A stretch of DNA of 64,000 nt. Source: Klebsiella michiganensis (GTDB lineage Bacteria; Pseudomonadota; Gammaproteobacteria; Enterobacterales; Enterobacteriaceae). Location: assembly GCF_002925905.1 (NCBI RefSeq), contig NZ_PRDB01000001.1, forward strand, positions 806,001-870,000, read 5' to 3'. Below, in pieces: positions 46,231 through 55,819 of the stretch (its first letter is position 1; the number at the start of each line of letters is the position of its first letter). Both the position numbers and the translations under genes were made by a program. A model generated the notes under the pieces. It did no database searches. It worked only from the letters and a program-made list of their open reading frames with translations, and was not told where the DNA came from.

Positions 46231-46246
46231 TGAAATATTAATTTCA
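46231..46246. promoter_or_regulatory. putative IolR operator (perfect)
   Basis: TGAAAT-ATTA-ATTTCA is a perfect inverted repeat, 85 bases before the iolA start. Confidence 0.55.
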
Positions 46247-46330
46247 TTTTACTACGGTTACAGCACAGCAGATCCAGTAATGGGCCGTACTGCGTTGGCC
46301 CCCGATACCCCATACAGATGAGGCGAGAGC

Positions 46331-47836
46331 ATGACTATCACAGGAAACTTTATTGGCGGGAAAACCGTTACCAGCGGCAGCAGCAAAACAATGCCGGTTT
46401 TCGACCCCGCGACGGGCAAAGTGGTCCGCGAAGTCACGTTATCGACCGCGCAGGAAGTCTCTGACGCCATTCAGGTGGCGCGTGATGCTTTTGAAAGCTG
46501 GTCGCGCACCACGCCGCTGCGCCGCGCCCGCGTGATGTTCAATTTTAAAATGTTACTGGAACAGCACGCTGAAGAGCTGGCGGGGATTATCGTCAGCGAA
46601 CACGGTAAAGTGTTTTCCGACGCGATGGGGGAGCTGACGCGCGGCATGGAAGTCGTTGAGTTTGCCTGCGGTATTCCGCACCTGATCAAAGGGGAGTTCT
46701 CATCGGATGTCGGCACCGGCGTTGATAGCTATTCTCTGATGCAGCCGCTGGGCGTGGTAGCGGGCATTACGCCGTTCAACTTCCCGGCGATGGTACCGAT
46801 GTGGATGTTCCCGCTGGCGCTGGCCTGCGGCAACAGCTTTGTCCTGAAGCCGCCAGCGCTGGCGCCTACTGCCGCGGTGCGTCTGGCGGAATTGCTGAAA
46901 CAAGCGGGTCTGCCGGATGGCGTCTTTAACGTCGTGCACTGCAGCAACGAAGATGCCGAGCAGCTATACCGGGACCCGCGGATCGCGGCGGTAAGCTTTG
47001 TCGGATCTTCCGGCGTGGCGGAGCATATTTATAAAACCGCCAGCGCTTATGGCAAGCGGGTACAGGCGTTTGGTGCGGCGAAAAACCACGCGATTGTGAT
47101 GCCGGATGCCGATCTTGATGCCACCGTGAATGCCATTATGGGCGGCGCGTTCGGCTCGGCGGGCGAGCGCTGCATGGCGCTGCCGGTGGTGGTTGCCGTG
47201 GGTGATGAAACGGCGGATAAACTGATTGCGCGCCTGAAGCCGCTGGTGGAATCCCTGAAGGTTGGGCCGGGCTGTATGCGCGGAAAAGAAGAGAACGAAA
47301 TGGGGCCGGTCGTCTCCGATACCCATCAGAAAAAAGTGCTGGGATATATTGATAAAGGGGTTAGCGAGGGGGCGACGCTGGTGGTTGACGGACGCAAGCC
47401 GCAGGTGCCCGGGTTTGAAGAGGGATACTACGTCGGCGGAACGCTGTTCGACAACGTCACGCCGGAGATGACTATCTGGCGCGAAGAGATTTTTGGCCCG
47501 GTGCTGGGGATTGTTCGCGTGGCGGATTACCACAGCGCGCTGGAGCTGGTGAACAGCCATGAGTTCGGCAACGGTAGCGCCGTCTTTACCAGCAACGGCC
47601 ACACCGCGCGTGAATTTGTCCATGATGTCCAGGCCGGAATGGTTGGGGTCAACGTACCGGTACCCGTTCCAATGGCCTTCCATAGCTTTGGCGGCTGGAA
47701 ACGCTCCGTATTCGGCGCACTGAACGTCCATGGCCCGGACGGCGTGCGCTTCTATACGCGTATGAAAACCGCCACCGTCCGCTGGCCGCAGGGTCAGCAA
47801 ACCGTATCTGAATTCAGTATGCCGACGTTAGGCTAA
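46331..47836 (+). CDS. iolA: malonate/methylmalonate-semialdehyde dehydrogenase IolA
   Basis: 501 aa, aldehyde dehydrogenase superfamily. The catalytic Cys281 is in SAGERCMALP and the cofactor loop in GITPFNFPAMVP. It oxidises malonate semialdehyde from inositol breakdown to acetyl-CoA (or methylmalonate semialdehyde to propionyl-CoA) with NAD and CoA. It starts the plus-strand iolA-iolB pair, 18 bases before iolB. It is the full-length paralogue of the gene cut by the left edge. Confidence 0.95.
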   Translation: MTITGNFIGGKTVTSGSSKTMPVFDPATGKVVREVTLSTAQEVSDAIQVARDAFESWSRTTPLRRARVMFNFKMLLEQHAEELAGIIVSEHGKVFSDAMGELTRGMEVVEFACGIPHLIKGEFSSDVGTGVDSYSLMQPLGVVAGITPFNFPAMVPMWMFPLALACGNSFVLKPPALAPTAAVRLAELLKQAGLPDGVFNVVHCSNEDAEQLYRDPRIAAVSFVGSSGVAEHIYKTASAYGKRVQAFGAAKNHAIVMPDADLDATVNAIMGGAFGSAGERCMALPVVVAVGDETADKLIARLKPLVESLKVGPGCMRGKEENEMGPVVSDTHQKKVLGYIDKGVSEGATLVVDGRKPQVPGFEEGYYVGGTLFDNVTPEMTIWREEIFGPVLGIVRVADYHSALELVNSHEFGNGSAVFTSNGHTAREFVHDVQAGMVGVNVPVPVPMAFHSFGGWKRSVFGALNVHGPDGVRFYTRMKTATVRWPQGQQTVSEFSMPTLG

Positions 47837-47854
47837 TCGGCGAAGGAGAGCGCC

Positions 47855-48664
47855 ATGTCTTTACTGGCTATAGCAAAAAAAGAAGGGCAGATTCAGCACA
47901 TCACCCCGCAGAGCGCGGGGTGGAAGTACATTGGTTTTGATGTCTGGATGTTAAAGAAAGGGCAAACCGTCACCCTGGAAAGCGGCGATCGCGAACTGTG
48001 CCTGGTGCTGGTTGCCGGCCTGGCTTCGGTAAAAACCACGCAGGCGGATTTCCCGAACCTCGGCCAGCGTATGTCGCCGTTTGAGCGGACGCCGCCCTGG
48101 TCAGTCTACGTGCCGCCGCAGGATAAAGTCGAAGTGACGGCAGATTCTGACCTCGAGCTGGCCGTATGCAGCGCCCCGGGTAAAGGAACCTTCCCTGCAC
48201 GGGTTATCTCCCCGCAGGACGTGGGCGTAGAGCATCGCGGTAAAGGGCGTAACCAGCGGCTGGTGCACAATATTCTGCCGGATAGCGCGCAGGCGGACTG
48301 CCTGCTGGTGGTGGAGGTTTACACCGAGGAAGGGGCGACCAGCTCATGGCCGTCGCACAAGCATGATACGGCACTGCCGGGCCAGGAAACCCAGCTGGAA
48401 GAGACCTACTACCACCGTTTCGATCCGCCGCAGGGTTTTGCCTTCCAGCGCGTCTATACCGATGACCGCAGCCTTGATGCCTGCATGGCCCCCTACAACC
48501 ACGATGTGGTCATGGTGCCGCGCGGCTACCATCCGGTGGCGGCGATTGCCGGATATGACAGCTACTATCTGAACGTGATGGCCGGCCCGGATCGCAAATG
48601 GATGTTTACCTGGGAAGAGGATCACGCGTGGATCAATAGCCCAGATTATCCTCGCCACGATTAG
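47855..48664 (+). CDS. iolB: 5-deoxy-glucuronate isomerase IolB
   Basis: 269 aa bicupin. The metal-binding motif region SSWPSHKHDT with Glu in EETYYHRFDPPQGF and the second His-containing strand (MVPRGYHPV) are visible. It isomerises 5-deoxy-glucuronate to 5-dehydro-2-deoxy-gluconate, the IolC substrate. A strong terminator follows at 48679-48713. Confidence 0.96.
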   Translation: MSLLAIAKKEGQIQHITPQSAGWKYIGFDVWMLKKGQTVTLESGDRELCLVLVAGLASVKTTQADFPNLGQRMSPFERTPPWSVYVPPQDKVEVTADSDLELAVCSAPGKGTFPARVISPQDVGVEHRGKGRNQRLVHNILPDSAQADCLLVVEVYTEEGATSSWPSHKHDTALPGQETQLEETYYHRFDPPQGFAFQRVYTDDRSLDACMAPYNHDVVMVPRGYHPVAAIAGYDSYYLNVMAGPDRKWMFTWEEDHAWINSPDYPRHD

Positions 48665-48678
48665 CATCGGTTGAGGAT

Positions 48679-48713
48679 AAAAAGGCCGGTTAGCCATGCT
48701 AGCCGGCCTTTTT
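48679..48713 (+). terminator. terminator of iolAB
   Basis: AAAAAGGCCGGTTAGC-CAT-GCTAGCCGGCCTTTTT is a long stem with one G-T pair and a T-run. Confidence 0.9.
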
Positions 48714-48758
48714 GATCCTGTTACCCGAATAAGATCGTCGTCGCAATTCTGCCATATC

Positions 48759-49340
48759 CCCGGCTCGCGCTGCGCTTAGCCGGGCTACGGGTTTACCGTC
48801 GTCTGCGGACAAGTAGCCCGGGTAAGACGTTTATGTCGCCATCCGTAGACATGAAAAATTTAAGCCAGCTGCACCCCGGCTCGCGCTGCGCTTAGCCGGG
48901 CTACGGGTTTACCGTCGTCTGCGGACAAGTAGCCCGGATAAGACGTGTACATTGCCATCCGGGAGTCATGAAAAACTTAAGCCAGCTGCACCCCGGCTCG
49001 CGCTGCGCTTAGCCGGGCTACGGGTTTACCGTCGCCTGCGGACAAGTAGTCCGGATAAGACGTTTATGTCGCCATCCGTAGACATGAAAAATTTAAGCCA
49101 GCTGCACCCCGGCTCGCGCTGCGCTTAGCCGGGCTACGGGTTTACCGTCGTCTGCGGACAAGTAGCCCGGATAAGACGTTTACGTCGCAATCCGGGAATA
49201 ATGAAAAGCTTAAGCCAGCTGCACCCCCGGCTCGCGCTGCGCTTAGCCGGGCTACGGTTTTACCGTCGTCTGCGGACAAGTAGCCCGGATAAGACGTTTA
49301 CGTCGCAATCCGGGAATAATGAAAAGCTTAAGCCAGCTGC
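48759..49340. repeat. tandem REP/BIME array, five ~117-bp units
   Basis: Five direct repeats begin at 48759, 48875, 48992, 49108 and 49226 (spacing 116, 117, 116 and 118). Each has a REP unit (CCCGGCTCGCGCTGCGCTTA-GCCGGGCTACGG), an inverted REP (GTAGCCCGGATAAGACG...CATCCG), and a tail ending TTAAGCCAGCTGC. That tail is the last codons plus stop of iolR on the minus strand (iolR ends at 49328). Units 1 and 3 share one tail variant, and units 4 and 5 share another, suggesting stepwise duplication. It fills the 663 bases between iolB and iolR apart from the terminator. Confidence 0.95.
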
Positions 49341-50185
49341 TTCGTCTCTGCATCTTTGCTGCTGTTCAGCGCCAGCGAGACCGCCAGCGTCTGGGCCAGG
49401 CACAGCGAGGCCACCTGCGAGCGGAAACCATCAACCTGCGCCTCGCGCACCACAAAGCAGACGTCGCTGAAGGCCGCCAGCGGGCTGACCTGGCTGTCGG
49501 TAATCGCTATCTGTCGTGCTTTACGCTGCGCGCCGAGCTCCACCAGTTCAACCACTTCCCGCGCATACGGAGAGAAGCTCACCGCCACCACGACATCTTT
49601 CGGCCCGACCAGGCTCAGTTGCTCGGTAAACATGCCGCCCAGACCGTCAATCAGGAACGCTTTACGGTCCAGATGGCGCAGGGCGTAGGTCAGATAGGAG
49701 GCGACGCTAAAAGAGCGGCGCAGGCCAATAACGTAGATATTCTCAGCTTCCGCCAGCAGCGCGACCGCGCGCTGCAGATCGTCGCCGGAGGTCTGCATCG
49801 CCAGCTGCTGCAGCGCCTGGGTATTGACCATGGTGAACATATTCAGGATTTCGGTCGGCGTTTCCGGCGGGGTTGCGTCATCCGTGGTGGTCTGGCGGAA
49901 CAGACGCGCGCGCTCGGTATAGTTAGCCGTCTCTTCCATCAGATGCTGCTTGAACATCTGCTTCATTTCGTTGAAGCCGCTAAAACCAAAGGCGTTAGCG
50001 AAGCGGATCAGCGTGGAAGGGGGGACGTCAGCTTGTTGCGCGATAGAGGCCACGGTGTCGAAAGCCACGCTATTGCTGTTATCGAGAATATAGCGGGCTA
50101 CCTGTTTCAGGCGTTTGCTTAACGTGTCGTAGCGACGCCTGATTTCATCCTGCAAGATGGTAAGTTGGGTCGGATTATTGGCCAT
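49328..50185 (-). CDS. iolR: IolR, RpiR-family regulator of inositol genes
   Basis: 285 aa. The HTH_6 domain (about 1-80, with FDTVASIAQQADVPPSTLIRFAN) is followed by a SIS domain (~130-260). The position amid iol genes identifies it as the RpiR-type IolR known in Salmonella, a repressor that responds to an inositol-pathway intermediate. It is unlike the DeoR-type IolR of Bacillus. I start at the ATG at 50185 (MANNPTQLTILQDEI); the frame goes on upstream to 50251 without a family match. Its last codons are copied in the REP array. Confidence 0.93.
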   Translation of the reverse strand: MANNPTQLTILQDEIRRRYDTLSKRLKQVARYILDNSNSVAFDTVASIAQQADVPPSTLIRFANAFGFSGFNEMKQMFKQHLMEETANYTERARLFRQTTTDDATPPETPTEILNMFTMVNTQALQQLAMQTSGDDLQRAVALLAEAENIYVIGLRRSFSVASYLTYALRHLDRKAFLIDGLGGMFTEQLSLVGPKDVVVAVSFSPYAREVVELVELGAQRKARQIAITDSQVSPLAAFSDVCFVVREAQVDGFRSQVASLCLAQTLAVSLALNSSKDAETKQLA

Positions 50186-50260
50186 AGATTGCGCTCTGAG
50201 AAAATGAAAGGAATATAATTTCCAGTGTATCAAATGAAGCGAATTTTTCATTTACTACGA

Positions 50261-50281
50261 TGAAATACGCGATTCATTTCA
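50261..50281. promoter_or_regulatory. possible IolR autoregulatory site
   Basis: TGAAAT and ATTTCA half-sites face each other across 9 bases, with a GATTCA near-half-site at the 4-base spacing. It is upstream of iolR. The match is weaker than those before iolA and iolC. Confidence 0.3.
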
Positions 50282-50291
50282 CGAAGATCCA

Positions 50292-50326
50292 GAAAAAAGC
50301 CCGCATCTTCTGAAGAGGATGCGGGC
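50292..50326 (-). terminator. terminator of iolC
   Basis: GCCCGCATC and GATGCGGGC form a 9-bp stem followed on the minus strand by TTTTTTCT. It is 11 bases after the iolC stop. Confidence 0.9.
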
Positions 50327-50336
50327 CTGGGCGGAA

Positions 50337-52250
50337 TCAGCCGCGGGCTTCTCGCCAGTAGCCGATGAGCGTGAGGTAGTTGCGTTTCACTTCGTTAATC
50401 AGCGCCTCGTCGCTGAGCTCTCCCTGCATCCAGCGCCGTGAAGGCTGGCCAAAAATGGTGCGTCCTACGGCAAAACCTTTGATCATCGGATGCTTCGCCG
50501 CTTCGGCAAAACCGGCGCGCAGACGGTCCGAAGGGGCGTCCAGGCCGAGGATTAAGATCCCGCGGCACCAGCTATCTTCGCGCGCGATCAGTTTGCCAAT
50601 CCTTTCCCATTCCGCGCTCGACAGCGGCGGCAGCTTCCACCAGTCCGGCTGGATGCCCAACTGATAGAAGTGCTCCAGCATGTCGTGGTAGTGGCGTTCA
50701 TCTTTATCCGGGCCGTTTTCCGGCAGGATGATTTCCAGCAGCAGCTCATGCCCGGACTTGTTGCACGCCTGCCAGACCTCCAGCAGCAGCGCATCCTGTT
50801 CGGCGCGCAGCTCGGCCGGATCGGCCGGATGATAGAAGACCAGGCATTTCACCACGTGCTCCAGCGGCCAGTCGATCAGCTGGGAACCGATGTTGCCATG
50901 TTCCAGGCGCAGCGGGCGCGAGCTCGGCATTTCAATCGGTCGACCAATCCACCAGCCCTTGCCGGTGATAGCATTGAGCGAGCGCTGGCCGTAGGTGCCA
51001 TCGGCGAGGATGCCGCTGCGACCGTCAAGACCGGCTTCGTCTGCGGCGGCTTCCGCGGCCGCCAGCAGCAGCAGCTTCAGCTGCGGAATGCAGGATTCAT
51101 CACGCCCGGTTTCCAGCGCCAGGTCTGCCAGCTGTTTACGGTGGTCAAAGGCGAAAATGCACAGCTCCGGCCACGCCTGGCGGCGGCTGGTGACGCGATG
51201 GAGATGGTTGAGACGATCGTCGATATCCGGACGCGGCACCGATTCTGCCCGCGACAGATAGTCGTCAAGCTCGGCTTTGGTCGGCATTGCGGGCGCGCAG
51301 CCGTGGCGTGAAACCACCAGCGCGCCGCAGGCGTTAGCGTAGCGGCAGGCCTGCTCCCAGCCTTCATCGTTAAGCCAGCCGCGCAGCAGGCCGGACATAA
51401 AGGCATCGCCCGCGCCCAGGACGTTAAGCACGTCTACGCGTACGCCCTGCTGCAGCGGCACGCTATCCCAGCTGTCGGGAATAGCGCCTTCCAGCACCAC
51501 GCAGCCCATCGGACCGCGCTTGCAAACCAGCGTCGCTTTCGTGGCGTTACGCACGTTTTTCAGCGCGGTCAGGGTATCGGTGCTGCCGCCGGCAATATGA
51601 AACTCCTCTTCTGTCCCCACCACTAAATCGAACAGATGCAGGACTTCCTGCAGCTGGCTGGTCACCTGGCCGGATTCAATGAAACGCGTTTCACCGTCGC
51701 CTAAAGACGTTAACCCCCAAAGCACCGGACGATAGTCGATATCCAGCGCGGTACGCAGGCCGTGACGGCGGGCGTACTCCAGCGCCTTCAGCACCGCTTC
51801 GCGCGTCTTGGCGTGCGAAAGGTGGGTGCCGGTTACCGCCAGCGCCCGGGAAGAGGCGATGTACTCTTCCTTAATATCTTCTGGCGAAAGGGCCATGTCG
51901 GCGCAGTTATCGCGGTAAAAAATCAGCGGAAACGTCTCCTGATCTTTAATCCCCAGCATCACTAACGCCGTCAGGCGCTGCTTATCGGTGATCAGATATT
52001 CGGTATCGACGCCGGCGCGGCTCAGGGTTTCGCGTAGAAAACGACCATTATGCTCATCGCCCACGCGAGCGAGCATTGCCGATTTTAATCCCTGAATGGC
52101 GGTGCCGAAGGCGACGTTGCCGGAAGAGCCACCCAGGTATTTAGAAAAACTGGCGACATCTTCCAGCCTCGCGCCAATCTGCTGGGCATAGAGATCGACT
52201 GCCACCCGGCCAATACAGATGACGTCGAGTCGCTTTACTGCTGCATTCAT
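50337..52250 (-). CDS. iolC: bifunctional 5-dehydro-2-deoxygluconokinase / DUF2090 aldolase-like protein (IolC)
   Basis: 637 aa fusion. Residues ~10-330 are a PfkB-family kinase with GGSSGNVAFG near the N-terminus and the catalytic NVLGAGDAFMSG. Residues ~345-630 are DUF2090, a TIM-barrel aldolase-like domain with FDHRKQL and GRTIFGQPSRRW. The kinase makes 5-dehydro-2-deoxy-gluconate-6-phosphate; the second domain probably replaces IolJ, splitting it into dihydroxyacetone phosphate and malonate semialdehyde (named so for related fusions; no separate iolJ is in this window). I start at the ATG at 52250 (MNAAVKRLDVICIGR). It is divergent from iolD. Confidence 0.93.
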   Translation of the reverse strand: MNAAVKRLDVICIGRVAVDLYAQQIGARLEDVASFSKYLGGSSGNVAFGTAIQGLKSAMLARVGDEHNGRFLRETLSRAGVDTEYLITDKQRLTALVMLGIKDQETFPLIFYRDNCADMALSPEDIKEEYIASSRALAVTGTHLSHAKTREAVLKALEYARRHGLRTALDIDYRPVLWGLTSLGDGETRFIESGQVTSQLQEVLHLFDLVVGTEEEFHIAGGSTDTLTALKNVRNATKATLVCKRGPMGCVVLEGAIPDSWDSVPLQQGVRVDVLNVLGAGDAFMSGLLRGWLNDEGWEQACRYANACGALVVSRHGCAPAMPTKAELDDYLSRAESVPRPDIDDRLNHLHRVTSRRQAWPELCIFAFDHRKQLADLALETGRDESCIPQLKLLLLAAAEAAADEAGLDGRSGILADGTYGQRSLNAITGKGWWIGRPIEMPSSRPLRLEHGNIGSQLIDWPLEHVVKCLVFYHPADPAELRAEQDALLLEVWQACNKSGHELLLEIILPENGPDKDERHYHDMLEHFYQLGIQPDWWKLPPLSSAEWERIGKLIAREDSWCRGILILGLDAPSDRLRAGFAEAAKHPMIKGFAVGRTIFGQPSRRWMQGELSDEALINEVKRNYLTLIGYWREARG

Positions 52251-52775
52251 AGCTAGGGTTTCCTTTTGCATTTCTGCTGTACGGAAGAGTCGGGATACCG
52301 ACAGCGTCTCCGAAAACAGCCTGAGGGTTATTGGTTATCTCTAGTTTGAGAAATAAATATTTCATTTGCAAACTAGATCGAAATTAAAAAACCAAAAATG
52401 TGAGGGATATACCACTATGCCGCGCTGAGCCTCATTCTGCCTCGGATCCTGGGCTGCGGCTGAAAGTTGAACCAGAGCCCGTTTAGATGCGGTCTTTACC
52501 TATGATTTTTAAGGGGATATTAAGAGGTGGGCCGCGTAATTTGCGCGTTATCCCGTATACAGGATGCGAATGAAACGGGTGAAATGCATAGAGAGTTTGA
52601 TCGCTCTCGCAAAATGAAATATTTCTTCTGTATTTCTATTTAATGAAAAAAATGTTTGCCTATAATCCAGAAGTATTCCAGTGACGTTAACGATTTCCCT
52701 GACTCATCGCTGTATCGCTGTGCAGGGCAAAACGCGAACCCACACGCAAATACTGAACAATAAGGATTGGGCAAC
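52251..52775. other. 525-bp divergent promoter region between iolC and iolD
   Basis: It holds the putative IolR site before iolC (52349-52364) and, before iolD, TGAAAT directly abutting ATTTCT (52615-52626). The AT-rich parts are likely promoters. No gene was recognised. Confidence 0.6.
52349..52364. promoter_or_regulatory. putative IolR operator
   Basis: AGAAAT-AAAT-ATTTCA matches the TGAAAT-N4-ATTTCA pattern with one mismatch. It lies about 100 bases before the iolC start. Confidence 0.5.
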
Positions 52776-54716
52776 ATGGGCAAACTGAGACTGACAATGG
52801 CGCAGGCGCTGGTGAAGTTCCTGGATAACCAGTACCTGGAAGTCGATGGCGAAGAGCATAAGTTCGTCAAAGGCATCTTTGCTATCTTTGGCCACGGCAA
52901 CGTGCTGGGAATGGGCCAGGCCCTTGAACAAGATAGCGGTGAAATGCGGGTCTATCAGGGGCGTAACGAGCAAGGGATGGCGCATGTCGCCACCGGTTTT
53001 GCCAGACAGTCCCTGCGTCGTCAGATTATTGCCTGCACCTCCTCCATTGGCCCCGGCGCGGCGAATATGATTACCGCTGCCGCCACCGCGACCGCCAACC
53101 GCATCCCGCTGCTGCTGCTGCCGGGCGATGTGTTTGCGACCCGCCAGCCTGACCCGGTGCTGCAGCAAATCGAACAGAGCCACGATCTCAGCATTACCAC
53201 TAACGACGCGTTTCGCGCGGTGAGTAAATACTGGGATCGCATCACCCGTCCGGAACAGCTGATGAGCGCCTGCATCAACGCCATGCGCGTGTTGACCGAC
53301 CCGGCGGAAACCGGTGCGGTCACGCTCTGTCTGCCGCAGGATGTCCAGGGCGAAGCCTGGGATTATCCGGAATCCTTCTTTACCCGCCGGGTACACCGCC
53401 TTGATCGCCGCCCGGCCAGCGCCGCGCAGCTGGCGGATGCCGTGGCGGCGATTAAAGCCAGCCGTAAGCCGCTGATCGTCTGCGGCGGCGGGGTGAAATA
53501 CTCCGGCGCCGGCGAGGCGTTGACCCGTTTTGCCGAGCGCTACGGCGTGCCGTTTGCCGAAACCCAGGCGGGTAAAGGCAGCGTTGTCTCTTCGCATCCG
53601 TATAACGTGGGCGGCGTCGGCGAAACCGGCTGCCTGGCGGCGAACCTGCTGGCGAAAGAGGCGGATCTGGTCATCGGTCTCGGCACGCGTTTCAGCGATT
53701 TCACCACCTCGTCAAAATGGATTTTCCAGCACCCGGGCGTGCGCTTCCTCAATATTAACGTCAGCAACTTCGACGCCTGGAAGCTGGATGGCATCCCGAT
53801 GCTGGCGGATGCTCGCGAAGCCCTCACTGCCCTGGACGACGCCCTGTCCGGCGAATCCTGGCAGGCTGGCTGGGGCGAGCAGATTGAAAGCGTGCAGAGC
53901 CGCCAGCTGAAAGAGACCCAGCGCGTTTACCAGGCGGTCTGGCAGGAAACCGCTTTCGTCCCGGAAATCGACGACCATCTGGATCGGGAATCGGTGTATC
54001 GCGAATTTCGCCAGATAACCGACTCCACCCTGACGCAAAGCAGCGTCCTTGGCGTACTCAACGAAACGCTGCCGGCGGATGCGGTGATTGTGGCGGCGGC
54101 GGGGAGCCTGCCGGGAGACCTGCAGCGCGTCTGGCGCAACCGGGCCACCAACACCTATCACGTGGAATACGGCTACTCCTGCATGGGGTACGAAGTCAGC
54201 GCCGCGCTGGGCGTGAAGTTAGCCCAACCGCAAAGCGAGGTCTATTCGCTGGTCGGCGACGGCTCGTTCATGATGCTGCACTCCGAGCTGGTGACCTCCC
54301 TGCAGGAGCGCGCGAAGATCAACATCGTGCTGCTCGACAACATGGCCAACGGCTGCATTAACAACCTGCAAATGGAGCACGGTATGGACAGCTTCGGCAC
54401 CGAGTTCCGCTTCCGCTGCGCCGAATCGGGCCAGTTGCAGGGCGGCCTGGTGCCGGTAGATTTCGCCACCGTCGCTGCCGGCTACGGCTGCAAAACCTGG
54501 CGCGTCACGACGCTAGAAGAACTACGCCACGCGCTGGACGCCGCGCGCCGCGAAACCGTCAGCACCCTGATAGACATTAAAGTGCTGCCGAAAACCATGG
54601 TGCACAAATACGGCAGCTGGTGGAACGTCGGCGTCGCGCAGTCTGCGCTCTCCGAGCGGATCCGCAAGGTGGCGCAAATGATCAATGAAAAACGCGCTCA
54701 GGCGCGGGATTACTAA
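52776..54716 (+). CDS. iolD: 3D-(3,5/4)-trihydroxycyclohexane-1,2-dione hydrolase IolD
   Basis: 646 aa, thiamine-diphosphate enzyme. The conserved Glu is in [15 protein letters not shown] and the ThDP motif begins [13 protein letters not shown] and ends near DNMANGC. It opens the ring of the trihydroxycyclohexane-dione from IolE to 5-deoxy-glucuronate. I start at the ATG at 52776 ([10 protein letters not shown]); the TTG three codons upstream is less likely. It heads the iolD-G-H-E operon, 48 bases before iolG. Confidence 0.97.
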   Translation: MGKLRLTMAQALVKFLDNQYLEVDGEEHKFVKGIFAIFGHGNVLGMGQALEQDSGEMRVYQGRNEQGMAHVATGFARQSLRRQIIACTSSIGPGAANMITAAATATANRIPLLLLPGDVFATRQPDPVLQQIEQSHDLSITTNDAFRAVSKYWDRITRPEQLMSACINAMRVLTDPAETGAVTLCLPQDVQGEAWDYPESFFTRRVHRLDRRPASAAQLADAVAAIKASRKPLIVCGGGVKYSGAGEALTRFAERYGVPFAETQAGKGSVVSSHPYNVGGVGETGCLAANLLAKEADLVIGLGTRFSDFTTSSKWIFQHPGVRFLNINVSNFDAWKLDGIPMLADAREALTALDDALSGESWQAGWGEQIESVQSRQLKETQRVYQAVWQETAFVPEIDDHLDRESVYREFRQITDSTLTQSSVLGVLNETLPADAVIVAAAGSLPGDLQRVWRNRATNTYHVEYGYSCMGYEVSAALGVKLAQPQSEVYSLVGDGSFMMLHSELVTSLQERAKINIVLLDNMANGCINNLQMEHGMDSFGTEFRFRCAESGQLQGGLVPVDFATVAAGYGCKTWRVTTLEELRHALDAARRETVSTLIDIKVLPKTMVHKYGSWWNVGVAQSALSERIRKVAQMINEKRAQARDY

Positions 54717-54764
54717 AACAGAACACAAACCCTGAACCCTACAAATCTCGGGAGAAAACCAACT

Positions 54765-55778
54765 ATGTCACTCAAATTAGGTGTCATCGGTGCCGGCGCT
54801 ATCGGTAAAGAGCATATCCGTCGTTGCACTCAGGTACTGCAGGGAGCCACGGTAGTGGCGGTTTCGGATATCAACGAAGAGAACGCCCGCGCCGCGGTTG
54901 CGCTGCCGGGCGTGCATGCCGAAGTGTACGCCGACGGTCATGACGTGATTAAGGCCAGCGACGTGGACGCTATTCTGGTCACCTCATGGGATCCCACCCA
55001 CGAAGAGTACACCCTGGCCGCCATCGCCGCCGGGAAGCCGGTGTTCTGCGAGAAGCCGCTGGCGATGAGCGCGGAAGGCTGCCGCCGCATCGTTGATGCG
55101 GAAATGAAAGCCGGTCGCCGCCTGGTGCAGGTTGGATTTATGCGCCCTTACGACGAAGGCTATCTGGCGCTGAAAAAAGTGATCGATGACGGCGACATCG
55201 GCGCGCCGCTGATGCTGCGCTGCGCGCACCGCAACCAGTCGGTGGGCGAGGATTACATCACCAACATGGCGATCACCAACACCCTGATTCACGAGCTGGA
55301 CGTTCTGCGCTGGCTGCTGAATGACGACTATGTTTCCGTACAGGTGCGCTTCCCGCGCTCCACGTCCCACACCCACGCGCGCCTGAAAGACCCGCAGATC
55401 GTGTCGTTTGAAACCAAAAAAGGCACGCTGATCGACGTGGAAGTCTTCGTGAACTGCCAGTACGGCTACGACATCCAGTGTGAAGTGGTAGGGGAAACCG
55501 GGATTGCCCGCCTGCCTGAGCCGTCGGCTGTGCAGATGCGCAAAGCCGCTAACCTGTCGACCGCTATCCTGACCGACTGGAAGGATCGCTTTATCAAAGC
55601 GTATGACGTTGAACTACAGGCCTTTATCAATGATGTTCAGGCCGGCCAGCTGCACGGCCCATCGGCGTGGGATGGCTACGCGGCGTCCGTTGCTGCCGAC
55701 GCCTGTATCAAAGCCCAGGAAACCAGCGAGCCGGTTGAGGTGACGCTGCCGGAATGCCCGGCATTCTACAAACGCTAA
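54765..55778 (+). CDS. iolG: myo-inositol 2-dehydrogenase IolG
   Basis: 337 aa of the GFO/IDH/MocA family. The NAD motif [12 protein letters not shown] is at the N-terminus; the catalytic Lys is in FCEKPLAM and the substrate region in [11 protein letters not shown]-like HELDVLRWL. It oxidises myo-inositol to 2-keto-myo-inositol, the first step. The ribosome site is GGGAGAAAACC. iolH follows after 41 bases. Confidence 0.97.
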   Translation: MSLKLGVIGAGAIGKEHIRRCTQVLQGATVVAVSDINEENARAAVALPGVHAEVYADGHDVIKASDVDAILVTSWDPTHEEYTLAAIAAGKPVFCEKPLAMSAEGCRRIVDAEMKAGRRLVQVGFMRPYDEGYLALKKVIDDGDIGAPLMLRCAHRNQSVGEDYITNMAITNTLIHELDVLRWLLNDDYVSVQVRFPRSTSHTHARLKDPQIVSFETKKGTLIDVEVFVNCQYGYDIQCEVVGETGIARLPEPSAVQMRKAANLSTAILTDWKDRFIKAYDVELQAFINDVQAGQLHGPSAWDGYAASVAADACIKAQETSEPVEVTLPECPAFYKR

Positions 55779-55819
55779 TCCCGCTTTGCTGACGGAACTT
55801 CTTTGCACAGGTAACGACG

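Larger units (their letters stand above)
45970..46330. other. 361-bp divergent promoter region
   Basis: AT-rich DNA between the IolI-like gene and iolA. It holds two copies of the TGAAAT-N4 type inverted repeat (46050-46065 and 46231-46246). No gene was recognised. Confidence 0.6.

Noticed and set aside
48759-49340. CRISPR array
   Set aside because: Regular ~117-bp repeats could suggest one, but the units are nearly identical over their whole length, with no unique spacers, and consist of REP sequences.
52615-52626. TGAAATATTTCT before iolD as an IolR operator
   Set aside because: The half-sites abut without the 4-base spacer of the other sites, so it was left out of the motif set.
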